A DNA stretch of 64,000 nucleotides from Gordonia sp. SID5947 (GTDB taxonomy: Bacteria; Actinomycetota; Actinomycetes; Mycobacteriales; Mycobacteriaceae), in NCBI RefSeq assembly GCF_009862785.1, contig NZ_WWHU01000001.1, forward strand, positions 744,001-808,000. The letters are read 5' to 3'. Below, one piece after another: positions 47,048-57,101 of the stretch (position 1 is the first letter of the stretch; every line of letters starts with the position of its first letter). A program made the position numbers and the translations under genes. The notes under the pieces are model-generated. The model saw only the letters and a list, made by a program, of their open reading frames with translations, had not been told where the DNA came from and ran no database searches.

Positions 47048-47452
47048 CTATCGGTGATCCGCGTGGACGGCGAGCTGTGCGGTGAGTTCGCGTGCATAGT
47101 CGAGATGACGCGCCAAACGGGTGCAGGCCTGCTCGGCGCGTTCGTGGAACTCGGCGAGCGTCGCCGCCGCGGAGCGCGCGGATTCCTCGTCCACGGTGCG
47201 GGACAGGTCGTCCTGGGCTGCGAGGAGCCTCCGCATGTCGTCGAGTGTGAACCCGAGCGGCTTCATGCGTCGGATCACCAACAGGCGAGCGATGTCGTCA
47301 CGGGTGTAGAGCCGGAAGCCGCCGGCCGACCGGGCTGACGGGACGACCAGACCGACGTCGTCGTAGTGGCGAATGGTCTTGATCGACAACTCGGTCTCGG
47401 CCGCCACCTCACCGATCTGCAGATGCTCCGGCTCGCTGTGCGAAGTGCTCAC
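47048..47452 (-). CDS. MerR-family transcriptional regulator
   Basis: A 134-residue MerR protein. The winged helix is LQIGEVAAETELSIKTIRHYDDVGLV (residues 11-36) and AGGFRLYTRDDIARLLVIRRMKPLGFTLDD; a coiled-coil dimerisation helix follows (TLAEFHERAEQACTRLARHL). There is only one cysteine, so it is not an obvious thiol or metal sensor. It starts at GTG 47452, 23 bp behind sulP, and probably controls the MerR-type promoter at 49062-49092 in front of sulP, hence its own transcript too. The inducer is unknown. Confidence 0.9.
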   Translation of the reverse strand: MSTSHSEPEHLQIGEVAAETELSIKTIRHYDDVGLVVPSARSAGGFRLYTRDDIARLLVIRRMKPLGFTLDDMRRLLAAQDDLSRTVDEESARSAAATLAEFHERAEQACTRLARHLDYARELTAQLAVHADHR

Positions 47453-47475
47453 GCGATGTGTCCTTCCGGTCCGGC

Positions 47476-48981
47476 TCAGTGGCCCGCGCCGAGGTGGCCG
47501 CTGAGGCGTTCGTGGCGGGCGGCACTGTTGTCGTCGAGGCCGATGATGGTTGCGGTCTTGCCCTTTGCCTTGTACTTGGTGGTGATGGCATCGAGTGTGG
47601 CCACTGTCGATGCGTCCCAGACGTGGGCCGCGCTGAGGTCGATGACCACGTGCTGTGGATCGTTCACGTAGTCGAATTGGTAGACGAGGTCGTTGCTGGA
47701 GGCGAAGAACAGTTCGCCGCATACCGCGTACACGCGGGTGTCGTCATCGGGGTGTGCGACTTCGACGACCTCGGTCATGTGCGCCACGCGGCGGGCGAAG
47801 AGCACCATCGCGGTGACCACCCCGACGATGACCCCGTAGGCCAGGTTGTTGGTCGCAACGGTCACGGCGACCGTCGCGAGCATGACGGTTGTCTCACTCT
47901 TGGGCATGCGCCGCAACGTCTTCGGGCGCAGGCTGTGCCAGTCCATGGTGCCAACCGACACCATGATCATCACGGCGACCAACGCGGCCATCGGGATGAG
48001 GGCCACCACGTCGCCGAGGACGACGACGAGAATCAGCAGGAAGGTCCCGGCGAGGAAGGTGGAGATCCGGGTGCGTGCACCCGAGGCCCGCACGTTGATC
48101 ATCGTCTGTCCGATCATCGCGCAGCCGCCCATGCCGCCGAAGAAGCCGGTGACGACGTTGGCGACGCCCTGTCCGATGGACTCGCGTGACTTGTCGGAGT
48201 GGGTGTCGGTGAGGTCGTCGACGAGCTTGGCGGTCATCAAGGATTCCAACAACCCGACCAGTGCCATGGTCAGCGCATAGGGCGCGATCACGGTGAGGGT
48301 GTGCCAGGTGAAGGGGACGTCGGGGATCAGGAACGAGGGCAGGCTGTCGGGTAGTTCGCCCTCATCGCCGACGTTGGGCACGGAGAGACCGCACACGATG
48401 GTCGCGGCGGTCAGCAGGACGATCGCGACAAGAGGTGCCGGGATGGCTGAGGTGAGTTTCGGCAATCCGACGATGATGAGGATGCCGATGCCGACCATCG
48501 GGTAGACGAGCCATGGCACCCCGATGAGGTGCGGGAGCTGCGCGGTGAAGATGAGGATCGCGAGCGCGTTGACAAAGCCGGTCATGACGCTGCGTGGCAC
48601 GAACCGCATCAGTTTCGCGAGCCCGATGCCGCCCAGGATCATCTGGAAGATGCCGGCGAGGATGACCGCGGCGATCAGGTAGTCCAGACCGTGGCTCTTG
48701 ACCAGCGGTGCGACGACGAGCGCGACCGCACCGGTGGCGGCCGAGATCATCGCCGGGCGCCCACCGACGATGGCGATGGTGACCGCCATGGTGAACGAGG
48801 CGAACAGTCCCACCCGGGGATCGACGCCTGCGATGATGGAGAACGAGATCGCCTCAGGGATCAGAGCGAGTGCGACGACCAGGCCGGCCAGCACCTCGGT
48901 GCGTAGACGGCGAGGCGAACGCAGGGCGGCGAGCACCGACTGTTGACGCTCAGGGGAGACGACGGTGGACGTCGGCGACAT
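47476..48981 (-). CDS. SulP-family anion permease with STAS domain
   Basis: A 501-residue SulP transporter with about twelve to fourteen spans. The family's first repeat is [34 protein letters not shown] near residue 35; [25 protein letters not shown] near 275 is the conserved mid-protein signature. The last ~100 residues are a STAS domain ([21 protein letters not shown]). Relatives carry sulfate, bicarbonate or dicarboxylates; coupling to a MerR regulator rather than to sulfur genes leaves the ion open. It is first in a two-gene unit with merR. Confidence 0.9.
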   Translation of the reverse strand: MSPTSTVVSPERQQSVLAALRSPRRLRTEVLAGLVVALALIPEAISFSIIAGVDPRVGLFASFTMAVTIAIVGGRPAMISAATGAVALVVAPLVKSHGLDYLIAAVILAGIFQMILGGIGLAKLMRFVPRSVMTGFVNALAILIFTAQLPHLIGVPWLVYPMVGIGILIIVGLPKLTSAIPAPLVAIVLLTAATIVCGLSVPNVGDEGELPDSLPSFLIPDVPFTWHTLTVIAPYALTMALVGLLESLMTAKLVDDLTDTHSDKSRESIGQGVANVVTGFFGGMGGCAMIGQTMINVRASGARTRISTFLAGTFLLILVVVLGDVVALIPMAALVAVMIMVSVGTMDWHSLRPKTLRRMPKSETTVMLATVAVTVATNNLAYGVIVGVVTAMVLFARRVAHMTEVVEVAHPDDDTRVYAVCGELFFASSNDLVYQFDYVNDPQHVVIDLSAAHVWDASTVATLDAITTKYKAKGKTATIIGLDDNSAARHERLSGHLGAGH

Positions 48982-49061
48982 GCGAATACTCCTTCAGCCC
49001 AGGACGCACGAGCGGGTGACGGATTCACCGGCCAGAGGGCGGGGGCGTCAGGCAGTGGGCG

Positions 49062-49092
49062 ACTCTACCCTGACGGGAGGGTAGAGATGCAA
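49062..49092 (-). promoter_or_regulatory. MerR-type promoter and operator of sulP-merR
   Basis: On the minus strand a -35-like TTGCAT (49092-49087) and -10-like TAGAGT (49067-49062) are separated by 19 bp. The spacer is a perfect inverted repeat, arms CTCTACCCT and AGGGTAGAG around 6 bp (49063-49086 plus strand). A 19-bp spacer filled by a dyad is the hallmark of promoters that MerR proteins activate by DNA distortion. Confidence 0.78.
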
Positions 49093-49130
49093 ATCGGAAT
49101 GGTCGCGGGCCTTCTCGGGTTGGCAAGGTC

Positions 49131-49562
49131 ATGAGTGACGACCAGTTCGATCCACGAGCCCTGATCGCCGACAGCAGACTCGGGATCCTCGCGACCATCA
49201 AGTCGAACGGGCTACCCCAGCTGTCGCCCGTGACATCGGTCTACGACCGTGACACCGACACCATCTATGTCTCCATGACCGAAGGCCGGGCCAAGACGGC
49301 CAACCTTCGTCGGGACCCACGCGCGGCGATCGAGTACACCAGCGCAGACGGATTCACCTGGGCGACGGCCGAGGGTGACGTGACCCTCGTCGGGCCGGGC
49401 ACCGATCCGGATGGCGACGAGGTCGACGCGCTCGTGGACTACTACCGGCAAGGAGCAGGGGAGCACCCGAACTGGGACGAATACCGAGCTGTGATGGTCT
49501 CGGATCGTCGAGTTCTGATGGTGCTTCGCGTCGGCCGAGTCTACGGTGCCAAGCTGCGCTGA
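49131..49562 (+). CDS. PPOX-class F420-dependent oxidoreductase
   Basis: A 143-residue split-barrel protein: RLGILATIKSNGLPQLSPVTSVYDRDTDTIYVSMTEGRAKTANLRRDP (in separate blocks from residue 17) and the closing RVLMVLRVGRVYGAKL are typical of the PPOX-class F420-binding enzymes. It probably reduces a small unsaturated substrate with F420H2. The ATG at 49131 lies 45 bp from the sulP operator on the opposite strand. It is followed 53 bp later by the DUF1330 gene. Confidence 0.85.
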   Translation: MSDDQFDPRALIADSRLGILATIKSNGLPQLSPVTSVYDRDTDTIYVSMTEGRAKTANLRRDPRAAIEYTSADGFTWATAEGDVTLVGPGTDPDGDEVDALVDYYRQGAGEHPNWDEYRAVMVSDRRVLMVLRVGRVYGAKLR

Positions 49563-49615
49563 CCGAGCGCCACAGCGCGATACGAACAAAGTGCGCAACA
49601 CGAGAGAGGGGTTCG

Positions 49616-49954
49616 ATGGCCGACAACGATGGTCCGGTGTATGCACTGAACCTGTTCGACCTGGCCGACAACGAGGACTATCGGGCGTACTCACGGCGGT
49701 CGTTGGCCGAGGTGCAGAGCCATGGCGGGCGAGTCGTCTCGTTGGGTGGGTTCCGGGACGCCGAGGTAGGCGACATCGCTCCGCGGCAGGTGATGGTGTT
49801 GGTCGAGTGGGATTCGATCGAGGCGTTCGAGAGCTATCGCGATGATCCGGCCCTCGCCGGTCTCCATCGACTACGGGAGAACGGCACGACCGGCTACATC
49901 TGGCATCTCTTCGACAGGCTCGACGACCTGCGTCCGCTCCTACGGCGGTCCTGA
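49616..49954 (+). CDS. DUF1330-family (dimeric alpha/beta barrel) protein
   Basis: A 112-residue ferredoxin-like protein. YALNLFDLADNEDYRAYSRRSLAEVQSHGGRVVSLGGF, in two blocks, and VMVLVEWDSIEAFESYRDDP near residue 60 follow the DUF1330 pattern. Such proteins resemble dimeric monooxygenase-type barrels, function undefined. A GAGAGAGG ribosome site precedes ATG 49616. It converges on the carboxylate-amine ligase gene. Confidence 0.8.
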   Translation: MADNDGPVYALNLFDLADNEDYRAYSRRSLAEVQSHGGRVVSLGGFRDAEVGDIAPRQVMVLVEWDSIEAFESYRDDPALAGLHRLRENGTTGYIWHLFDRLDDLRPLLRRS

Positions 49955-49968
49955 GTCGCCGCGGTCGT

Positions 49969-51096
49969 TCAGCTGGTGAACTCTCGGGCCGCCGACTCGA
50001 CGATGTCGCGTCCGCTCGTGCTCAGCGCGAATCGCCGGCGGCGACGACTGGCGCCGTTACCCTCGGCGCGCAGACGTTCCACGGCGGCCGCGACCAGCGC
50101 ACGGTCCCCGAGGTCGTCAAGTGCCGGACGGACGTCGGCGACGAGCGACTCGAGTTGAGTGAGTGCCGAAACCGGTTGCTGCGTCACGACATCGATCCCG
50201 TGGCCTTCTATACCGTCGTGTGCTGCCTTCCACATGGCCGCTGCCAGGACATCGGAATCGATCACCGGCGGGGGGACGCCTGCCGCGATGTCGCCCAGCG
50301 CCGTGACGACCAGGGCGCGGACGAGCGCTGCCACCACGACGGCTTCGTCGGCGCGCGGCTGGACATCACCGACCCGGATCTCGACGGTGGGCAGGTGGTC
50401 GGACGGGCGGATGTCCCAATAGACCATGTGGTCGTCGAGAATGGCGCCGCTGGACAACAACATCGCCACGATCTGTTCGAAGTGCTCACGGGAGCGCAGG
50501 TGTGGAGGCGGCCCCGACGCCGGCCATCGAGACCAGAGCACCGAGCGCCAACTGGCATGTCCGGTGTCGGCATCGCGATAGATCGGCGAATTGGCAGACA
50601 GGGCGAGCAAGATCGGCAGCCGTTGCCGAAGGTGATTGCTGACGGCCACCGCGGTGCCGCGGTCGGGCACACCGACGTGGATGTGACACCCCGAGATGCC
50701 CTGCTCGTGTGCCAGCATTCCGAACTTCTCGCCGATATGGCGATATCGCTCCGTTTCGGTGATGGGGAAGTGGTCGGGCACGGTCGGAGGTACGCCCGCG
50801 GCGATCACGGCAACGCCGACCTCGTCGGCGGCTTCGGCGACGATGGTTCGGAGCCTGCGTAATTCGGCGAGCACCTGGTCGCTGGTGATACACGCAGACG
50901 TGGCGGTCTCGATCTGGCAGGACGTCAACTCCAGATCCAGCTCGACGCCTCGACGTGCGGCGGCCGCAGCGACTTCCCGGTTGCGGCCCACGGGCTGCCC
51001 GGTGAGCTGATCCACCAGGATGAACTCTTCTTCGACGCCGACCGTCGGCAGCGCCTCCCCGGGGTCACCCGCGGTTGACGAGTCGGCGAACCTCAC
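49969..51096 (-). CDS. Carboxylate-amine ligase of the GCS2/YbdK family
   Basis: A 375-residue glutamate-cysteine-ligase-fold enzyme. The start TVGVEEEFILVDQLTG near residue 17 holds the metal-binding glutamates. CQIETATSAC near 60, GCHIHVGVPDRGTAVAVSNHLRQRLPILLALSANSP near 137 (in blocks) and the tail VEIRVGDVQPRADE near 245 complete the YbdK pattern. Members join a carboxylate to an amine with ATP, with weak gamma-glutamylcysteine ligase activity in E. coli YbdK. The true substrate here is unknown; mycothiol producers do not need glutathione synthesis. Confidence 0.88.
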   Translation of the reverse strand: MRFADSSTAGDPGEALPTVGVEEEFILVDQLTGQPVGRNREVAAAAARRGVELDLELTSCQIETATSACITSDQVLAELRRLRTIVAEAADEVGVAVIAAGVPPTVPDHFPITETERYRHIGEKFGMLAHEQGISGCHIHVGVPDRGTAVAVSNHLRQRLPILLALSANSPIYRDADTGHASWRSVLWSRWPASGPPPHLRSREHFEQIVAMLLSSGAILDDHMVYWDIRPSDHLPTVEIRVGDVQPRADEAVVVAALVRALVVTALGDIAAGVPPPVIDSDVLAAAMWKAAHDGIEGHGIDVVTQQPVSALTQLESLVADVRPALDDLGDRALVAAAVERLRAEGNGASRRRRRFALSTSGRDIVESAAREFTS

Positions 51097-51158
51097 CTTC
51101 TCATCGTACGGTCGTCAGGGGGATACCCCGCCCGATCTGTCACAGAGGAAGGTCCAGC

Positions 51159-51587
51159 ATGGCCGGAGTAGAGGTCGAGGTCGATTCGGACATGAGCCCG
51201 ACGGCCGCGTGGGAGCTCGCATCAGATCTCGGCAGGTTCTCAGAGTGGATGACGATATTCGGTGGCTGGCGGAGCGACCTCCCGTCCCGGATCGGGGAGG
51301 GGACGGAGGTGTCCTCGCTGATCAAGGTGAAAGGCTTTCGGAACATCATCCATTGGCGGGTGACCGAATACGTCGAACCCGAGGTGATCGCGCTCGCCGG
51401 TCGCGGCCGGGGCGGTGTCCGGATCGACCTCACGATGAAGGTCACGCCGGCCGAGTCGGGATCTCATTTCGGCTTGCACGCCGACCTCAGTGGTGGTCTA
51501 CTCAACGGCCCGGTGGGCCGGTTGGTGGCGCGGGTGATCGAATCCGATGTCCGAGCGTCGATCAACAATCTGGCCGGGCTCTCATGA
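51159..51587 (+). CDS. SRPBCC (polyketide cyclase/START-like) protein
   Basis: A 142-residue START-like protein: EVEVDSDMSPTAAWELASDLGRFSEWM at the start, then strands VSSLIKVKGFRNIIHWRVTEY and IDLTMKVTPAESGSHFGLHADL, and a final amphipathic helix. It would bind a hydrophobic ligand. ATG 51159 has an AGAGGAAGG ribosome site. Its stop overlaps the next start (ATGA), so it is coupled with the SnoaL-like gene; the pair may be binding protein and enzyme for one compound. Confidence 0.8.
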   Translation: MAGVEVEVDSDMSPTAAWELASDLGRFSEWMTIFGGWRSDLPSRIGEGTEVSSLIKVKGFRNIIHWRVTEYVEPEVIALAGRGRGGVRIDLTMKVTPAESGSHFGLHADLSGGLLNGPVGRLVARVIESDVRASINNLAGLS

Positions 51588-52027
51588 CCGTCGACGACGA
51601 CCACCACGCGATCTGCACGCTGCTCTACCGATACGCGGAGCTCCTCGACGCCGGGGACTTCGCTTCCGTCGGCGAGCTGTTCGCCGACGCGGACATCACC
51701 ATCCGCGGAGAGGTCACCGGCCATGGCGCCGCGCATGTTCGCGCGATGTTCGAGACGATGGTGGTCGTCCATCCCGACGGGACGCCGCGGACCCGACACC
51801 TGATCACGAACCCGATCATCGACTTCGACGGCCGCGACAACGCTCGTGTCCGATCCTGCTACACAGTGCTGCAGCAGCGCGAGGCCCGCATCGACATCGT
51901 CGCGTCGGGCCGCCATCTCGACACCATGGCGCGGCGTGGTGGTGAATGGACCTTCACCTCGCGCGATTACGGATACCTCGAGCTCGTCGGAGACACGTCC
52001 GAACACCTACGCGCGCAGAGTCGATGA
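51584..52027 (+). CDS. SnoaL/NTF2-like protein
   Basis: A 147-residue cone-fold protein of the SnoaL_4 type: AICTLLYRYAELLDAGDFASVGELFADADITIRG near residue 9 (in blocks), GTPRTRHLITNPIIDFDGRDNARVRSCYTVLQ with the conserved histidine near 65, and TFTSRDYGYLELVGD at the end. The RTRHL...N segment resembles ring-hydroxylating-dioxygenase small-subunit-like and dehydratase relatives. Coupled by ATGA overlap to the SRPBCC gene. Role unknown. Confidence 0.8.
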   Translation: MTVDDDHHAICTLLYRYAELLDAGDFASVGELFADADITIRGEVTGHGAAHVRAMFETMVVVHPDGTPRTRHLITNPIIDFDGRDNARVRSCYTVLQQREARIDIVASGRHLDTMARRGGEWTFTSRDYGYLELVGDTSEHLRAQSR

Positions 52028-52042
52028 TGACCGCCGGGTGTG

Positions 52043-52360
52043 TCAGCCCTGACCACGCATCCGTTCGAAATACGACCGCAGCGCGAAGCCGGCCGCCGAT
52101 GCGCTGATGCCGAAGACTCCCCAGAATTGAGCGCGATGCAAGTGGGCGCGCTGTGAATACACGATGGCCCCGGTGGCGCCGGCGTTCGCCGACGCCCACA
52201 CGAGGTTCTCCAGCGGAGAGGAATCACCCACGCCGGGCGGGTCGGCAAAGGGCGTGGGAAACGGCTTGCCGGCCAGCGCATGGGCAAGGTGTGGGACGAC
52301 ATTGGCTGCGACTGCACCGGCGCTTGCGGCCGCAACATGTCGTGTCCACGTGGTATTCAC
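52043..52360 (-). CDS. Small hypothetical membrane-associated protein
   Basis: About 105 residues from GTG 52360 (TTWTRHVAAASAGAVAANVV). Two hydrophobic stretches, HVAAASAGAVAANVVPHLAHALAG and FWGVFGISASAAGFALRSYF (each within short segments), separated by a proline-rich turn, suggest two membrane helices. I recognise only a general likeness to small actinobacterial hypothetical proteins. It lies opposite the SnoaL-like gene, 15 bp beyond its stop. The 168 bp upstream to 52529 hold nothing else I can name. Confidence 0.6.
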   Translation of the reverse strand: MNTTWTRHVAAASAGAVAANVVPHLAHALAGKPFPTPFADPPGVGDSSPLENLVWASANAGATGAIVYSQRAHLHRAQFWGVFGISASAAGFALRSYFERMRGQG

Positions 52361-52528
52361 CGGACGCCCCCTGCCTTCGTGTTCTCGTGCAGAACACGGC
52401 CCGTCGCCGCCGAGTTCACGCACAGTGCTCGATCGATCGTAGTCACGGACGTCGCGATGAGATGTGGCCGTCCACATGGTCTACCCGGATGACCGGTACA
52501 CACATCCACGGGAAACGGCAGGCACCTC

Positions 52529-52819
52529 ATGGTCATCGTCGCGGGACACATCACCGTCGAGCCCGAGCATCGCGAGACCTACCTCGCAGGTTGTGTGACG
52601 GTCGTGGAGAAGGCGCGGCGGACGGAGGGGTGTCTTGACTTTGCGATCGACCCCGACCTGCTCGATTCCGTTCGCATCAACATCTTGGAGCGTTGGCGGT
52701 CGCGGGCCGACGTCGAGGCCTTTCGCGGGAGTGGTCCGGGTGACGACCAGGGTGCCGCCATCCGCTCCGCATCGGTGGCCGAGTACGAGGTCGGTGACGT
52801 GCGGCTGTTGTCCGGATAG
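52529..52819 (+). CDS. Antibiotic biosynthesis monooxygenase (ABM)-domain protein
   Basis: A 96-residue dimeric ferredoxin-like barrel: VIVAGHITVEPEHRETYLAGCVTVVEKARRTEGCLDFAI is spread over the first 40 residues, then INILERWRSRADVEAFRGSGP with the family tryptophan. ABM proteins include cofactor-free quinol monooxygenases and heme-degrading enzymes; the short form here is closest to quinol monooxygenase-like proteins. No operon partner is seen. Confidence 0.85.
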   Translation: MVIVAGHITVEPEHRETYLAGCVTVVEKARRTEGCLDFAIDPDLLDSVRINILERWRSRADVEAFRGSGPGDDQGAAIRSASVAEYEVGDVRLLSG

Positions 52820-52928
52820 GCGAGAAGCAAGCGGCGCCCGGCAGGACCGGCACCGGCAGATAGTTCTCGGCCGAACTTCCGGTTAATATGTGCTCGGCAG
52901 TTAAGCAGCAGCGGCCGGTGAGACTGTT

Positions 52929-52943
52929 AGTTGGGTCCCAACT
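52929..52943. promoter_or_regulatory. Perfect palindrome upstream of the PAS-ANTAR gene
   Basis: AGTTGGG and CCCAACT flank a single T. It lies about 140 bp before the PAS-ANTAR start (53081) in an otherwise empty 260-bp stretch (52820-53080) with several AT-rich patches such as GGTTAATATG near 52882. It may be an operator or a small hairpin; no regulator is assigned. Confidence 0.4.
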
Positions 52944-53080
52944 TCAGCCACATGACGGTCTTTCCACGGCGGAAGGGTCGCAATACATGTGTGCATGACG
53001 TCCGGGGATGCACAGGAGGCGCACGAAAATTGAACGACTTCGCGTCCAGGCGTGGCGCGGGCCATACGGGTGAGCACGGC

Positions 53081-53695
53081 ATGCAGAGGGTCGGTAGTTT
53101 CCGATTCTTGTACGAAGGTGAGCGGTGGGAATGGTCGGATGAGGTGGCCGCGCTCCACGGCTACGAGCCCGGTGAGGTCACTCCGACGACCGAGCTGTTG
53201 ATCGGGCACAAGCATCCAGATGACCGTGTCCACTTCGAGGCGATGCTCGCCGAGATGCTCACCCACCACGCGCCGTTCTCCAGTCGGCACCGGATCATCG
53301 ACACCCAGGGGCGCGTACGGCCCGTCGCCGTCATCGCTCACAGCATCACGGACCCATCCGGAGAATGCATCGGGACCGAGGGTTTCTACCTCGATCTCAC
53401 GGAGTCGGTCGACGCGTCGGTGCGAGAACAGCTCGACGACCACGTGCAGTCGTTTCGGACCTCACGCGGTTCGATCGAACAGGCCAAAGGCATGTTGATG
53501 CTCATGTACAGCGTCAGCGCCGAACGGGCCATCGACGTGCTGAAATGGCGGTCGCAGGAGGTGAACGTGAAGGTGCGCGATGTCGCGGAGTCTCTGATCG
53601 CTGAGTCCGTCGCCAGTCTTCAGATACCGGATCACACCCGACGTCAGTTCGACAACATCGTGCTCAGGGCGAGCAGCGGATCACGGGTGGATTGA
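53081..53695 (+). CDS. PAS-ANTAR domain protein (probable RNA-binding antiterminator)
   Basis: A 204-residue protein. Residues about 5-105 form a PAS domain (RFLYEGERWEWSDEVAALHGYEPGEV, SSRHRIIDTQGRVRPVAVIA, GFYLDLTESV). About 120-180 is an ANTAR domain (SRGSIEQAKGMLMLMYSVSAERAIDVLKWRSQEVNVKVRDVAESL in blocks), with the AKGMLM helix typical of RNA-binding ANTARs. Such proteins bind paired hexaloop RNA hairpins and stop premature transcription termination. ATG 53081 puts the PAS domain at the very start; the ribosome site is weak. Signal and RNA targets are unknown. The AlkD-like gene follows 16 bp later. Confidence 0.85.
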   Translation: MQRVGSFRFLYEGERWEWSDEVAALHGYEPGEVTPTTELLIGHKHPDDRVHFEAMLAEMLTHHAPFSSRHRIIDTQGRVRPVAVIAHSITDPSGECIGTEGFYLDLTESVDASVREQLDDHVQSFRTSRGSIEQAKGMLMLMYSVSAERAIDVLKWRSQEVNVKVRDVAESLIAESVASLQIPDHTRRQFDNIVLRASSGSRVD

Positions 53696-53711
53696 CGTCA
53701 GGGGACTCAGG

Positions 53712-54380
53712 GTGGCCGAGACCACGGTGGCAGAGGTGATGGCCGAGCTGGCCGAACTCGACGACCCGAAGACCCGCGAGGTGAACTCGAGGCACGGCGA
53801 CGATCACGGGGTGAACCTCACCAGGCTGCGAGCGGTCGCCAAGCGTCTGAGGACCCAGCAGCAACTCGCTGTGGAACTCTGGGAGACGGGGGACAGCGCA
53901 GCACGATTGCTCGCGCTCTTGATCTGCCGCCCCAAGGACTTCGACCGTGACGAGCTGGATGCCATGGTGCGTGATGCGAGAACGCCCAAGGTGCACGACT
54001 GGCTCGTGAACTACGTGGTGAAGAAGAATCCGCATTCGGAGATGCTGCGTGTGGCCTGGATGGCCGATCCCGATTCCGTGGTGGCGAGCGCCGGATGGGC
54101 GCTGACTGCCGACCGGGTGACGAAGGCGCCGGACGTTCTCGATCTCCCCGCACTGCTCGATGTTGTCGATGCGGAGATGAGACAGGCTCCGGACCGCCTC
54201 CAGTGGGCGATGAACGCCTGCCTGGCCCAGATCGGGATCGCACACCCCGTTTACCGAGCCCGCGCGATCGAGATCGGTGAGCGCTTGGAGGTCCTGAAGG
54301 ACTACCCGACCTCTCCGGGGTGCACGTCGCCGTTCGCCCCGACGTGGATCACGGCGATGGTGAATAGGCAGGGCTGGTAG
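53712..54380 (+). CDS. DNA alkylation repair (AlkD-like HEAT-repeat) family protein
   Basis: A 222-residue helical protein: VAEVMAELAELDDPKTREVNSRHGDDHGVNLTRLRAVAKRL (in blocks) at the start is the AlkD-like opening. Paired helices follow, LAVELWETGDSAARLLALLIC, LVNYVVKKNPHSEMLRVAWM and LQWAMNACLAQIGI, each a HEAT repeat. True AlkD glycosylases excise alkylated purines; many short actinobacterial relatives are uncharacterised. It begins at GTG 53712, 16 bp after the ANTAR gene, and probably shares its transcript. Confidence 0.8.
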   Translation: MAETTVAEVMAELAELDDPKTREVNSRHGDDHGVNLTRLRAVAKRLRTQQQLAVELWETGDSAARLLALLICRPKDFDRDELDAMVRDARTPKVHDWLVNYVVKKNPHSEMLRVAWMADPDSVVASAGWALTADRVTKAPDVLDLPALLDVVDAEMRQAPDRLQWAMNACLAQIGIAHPVYRARAIEIGERLEVLKDYPTSPGCTSPFAPTWITAMVNRQGW

Positions 54381-54475
54381 CCAGATCCGACAACGGCGCG
54401 GTGGTGAGGCTTCGAGAAGCGCGGGATGGCGGAGGAAGTCCGCAGCCGGTCGGCCCGGTCTGCGACGATGTGTGC

Positions 54476-54991
54476 GTGATCCTCCCCAAGGAACGCGACC
54501 CCCGTTTCATCACCATCCGGCGCGGTGGAACCCTCACGGACGACGACCACCGGCTCCTGGCGCTGTGGGCGGCGGCGTGTGCCGAGCACGTTCTCGCGCT
54601 CTTTGAACAGGCGCGGCCCGACGACCCACGTCCACGTCAGGCGATCGGACATATCCGTGCCTGGGTGCGTGGTGAGGTCCCGATGATGGACGCGCGTGCG
54701 GCCGGTGGGCACGCGATGGGTGCCGCCAGGGATCTGAGTGGGGCGCCTCGTCACGCTGCCTACGCCGCGGGTCAGGCCGGGGCGGTCGCTCATGTCGCGG
54801 CACACGAGTTGGGCGCCGCGGCCTACGCGATCAAAGCCGTCCGCGCAGCAGCGCCGAAGGGCGGCGGCGAGGCCGCGGGACGGGCCGAGTGTCGTTGACA
54901 GCGTGAGCAACTCCCGGATGCCATCCGTGAGCTGGTCCTGGACGACCAGCGGTTGCGCAACGAAATCTGTTGGTCGGTGTTCGAGAGCTGA
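54476..54991 (+). pseudogene. Putative immunity protein (Imm-5-like) with premature stop
   Basis: The reading frame from GTG 54476 (ILPKERDPRFITIRRGG) matches small proteins annotated as putative immunity proteins of the Imm-5-like family: LLALWAAACAEHVLALFEQ, RPRQAIGHIRAWVRGEV, then alanine/histidine-rich helices (AYAAGQAGAVAHVAAHELGA). A TGA at 54896-54898 ends it at 140 residues. The same frame continues after the stop with QREQLPDAIRELVLDDQRL and RNEICWSVFES to a second stop at 54991, which is the normal family end. A tryptophan codon TGG changed to TGA would explain it. The truncated protein lacks its last helices. No toxin gene is adjacent. Confidence 0.72.
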
Positions 54992-55081
54992 TGTGCGGAA
55001 TCTGATCCGGATTCAGTCGCCACAGCAGCTGTCTCCATGATCGCCGGAAGGACAGCGAATCCTGTATCCAGAAACAGCTGA

Positions 55082-56682
<1,601 letters not shown>

Positions 56683-56709
56683 CCGCTCCACTCGAGGTGG
56701 CGTGATGAT

Positions 56710-56729
56710 TCGATATCTGTCAATATCGA
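56710..56729. promoter_or_regulatory. ArsR-type operator before the first arsR
   Basis: A perfect inverted repeat, arms TCGATAT and ATATCGA around CTGTCA, ends four bases before the arsR start at 56733. Its AT-rich dyad and position fit autorepression by the ArsR protein and control of acr3 and arsC behind it. Confidence 0.75.
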
Positions 56730-56732
56730 CGC

Positions 56733-57101
56733 ATGTCGAAACAGGGGCTGTTTGTGCCGGCTGTCGGCCGAGGGTTGGGCGCCGAGGACGCAACTGAGTT
56801 CTCGTCGGCGCTGAAGGCTCTTGGTGACCCGGTGCGGTTGCGATTGTTGTCGGAGGTTGCGTCGCATCCTGGTGGTGAGGCGTGCGTGTGCGATATCTCG
56901 GGGCCGTTCGAGTTGTCGCAGCCGACGATCTCACATCATCTGAAAGTGCTGCGCGAGGCGGGAATGGTGAGTAGTGAACGGCGCGGCAGTTGGGTGTACT
57001 ACCGAGTGAACACCGGCGCGCTGAGCCGGCTGGCGGATCTGCTGGGCGGATTGGCGGCGGCGGTGGTGGGGGAGCCGCGCTCGTGTGAGGTGCCGGAGTG
57101 A
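56733..57101 (+). CDS. arsR: ArsR-family arsenic-responsive repressor
   Basis: A 122-residue winged-helix repressor. The DNA-binding part is LKALGDPVRLRLLSEVA and LSQPTISHHLKVLREAGMVSSERRGSWVYYRV. The metalloid site is ACVCDIS near residue 50 (CxC before the recognition helix), with a further cysteine near the C-terminus (RSCEVPE) that could complete a three-thiol arsenite site. It is followed by acr3 with GTGA overlap and would release the operator at 56710 on binding As(III) or Sb(III). Confidence 0.93.
   Translation: MSKQGLFVPAVGRGLGAEDATEFSSALKALGDPVRLRLLSEVASHPGGEACVCDISGPFELSQPTISHHLKVLREAGMVSSERRGSWVYYRVNTGALSRLADLLGGLAAAVVGEPRSCEVPE

Noticed and set aside
54896..54898. TGA in the immunity-like gene as a selenocysteine codon
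   Set aside because: The position corresponds to a probable tryptophan, no SECIS-like hairpin is visible, and the protein is not a redox enzyme.
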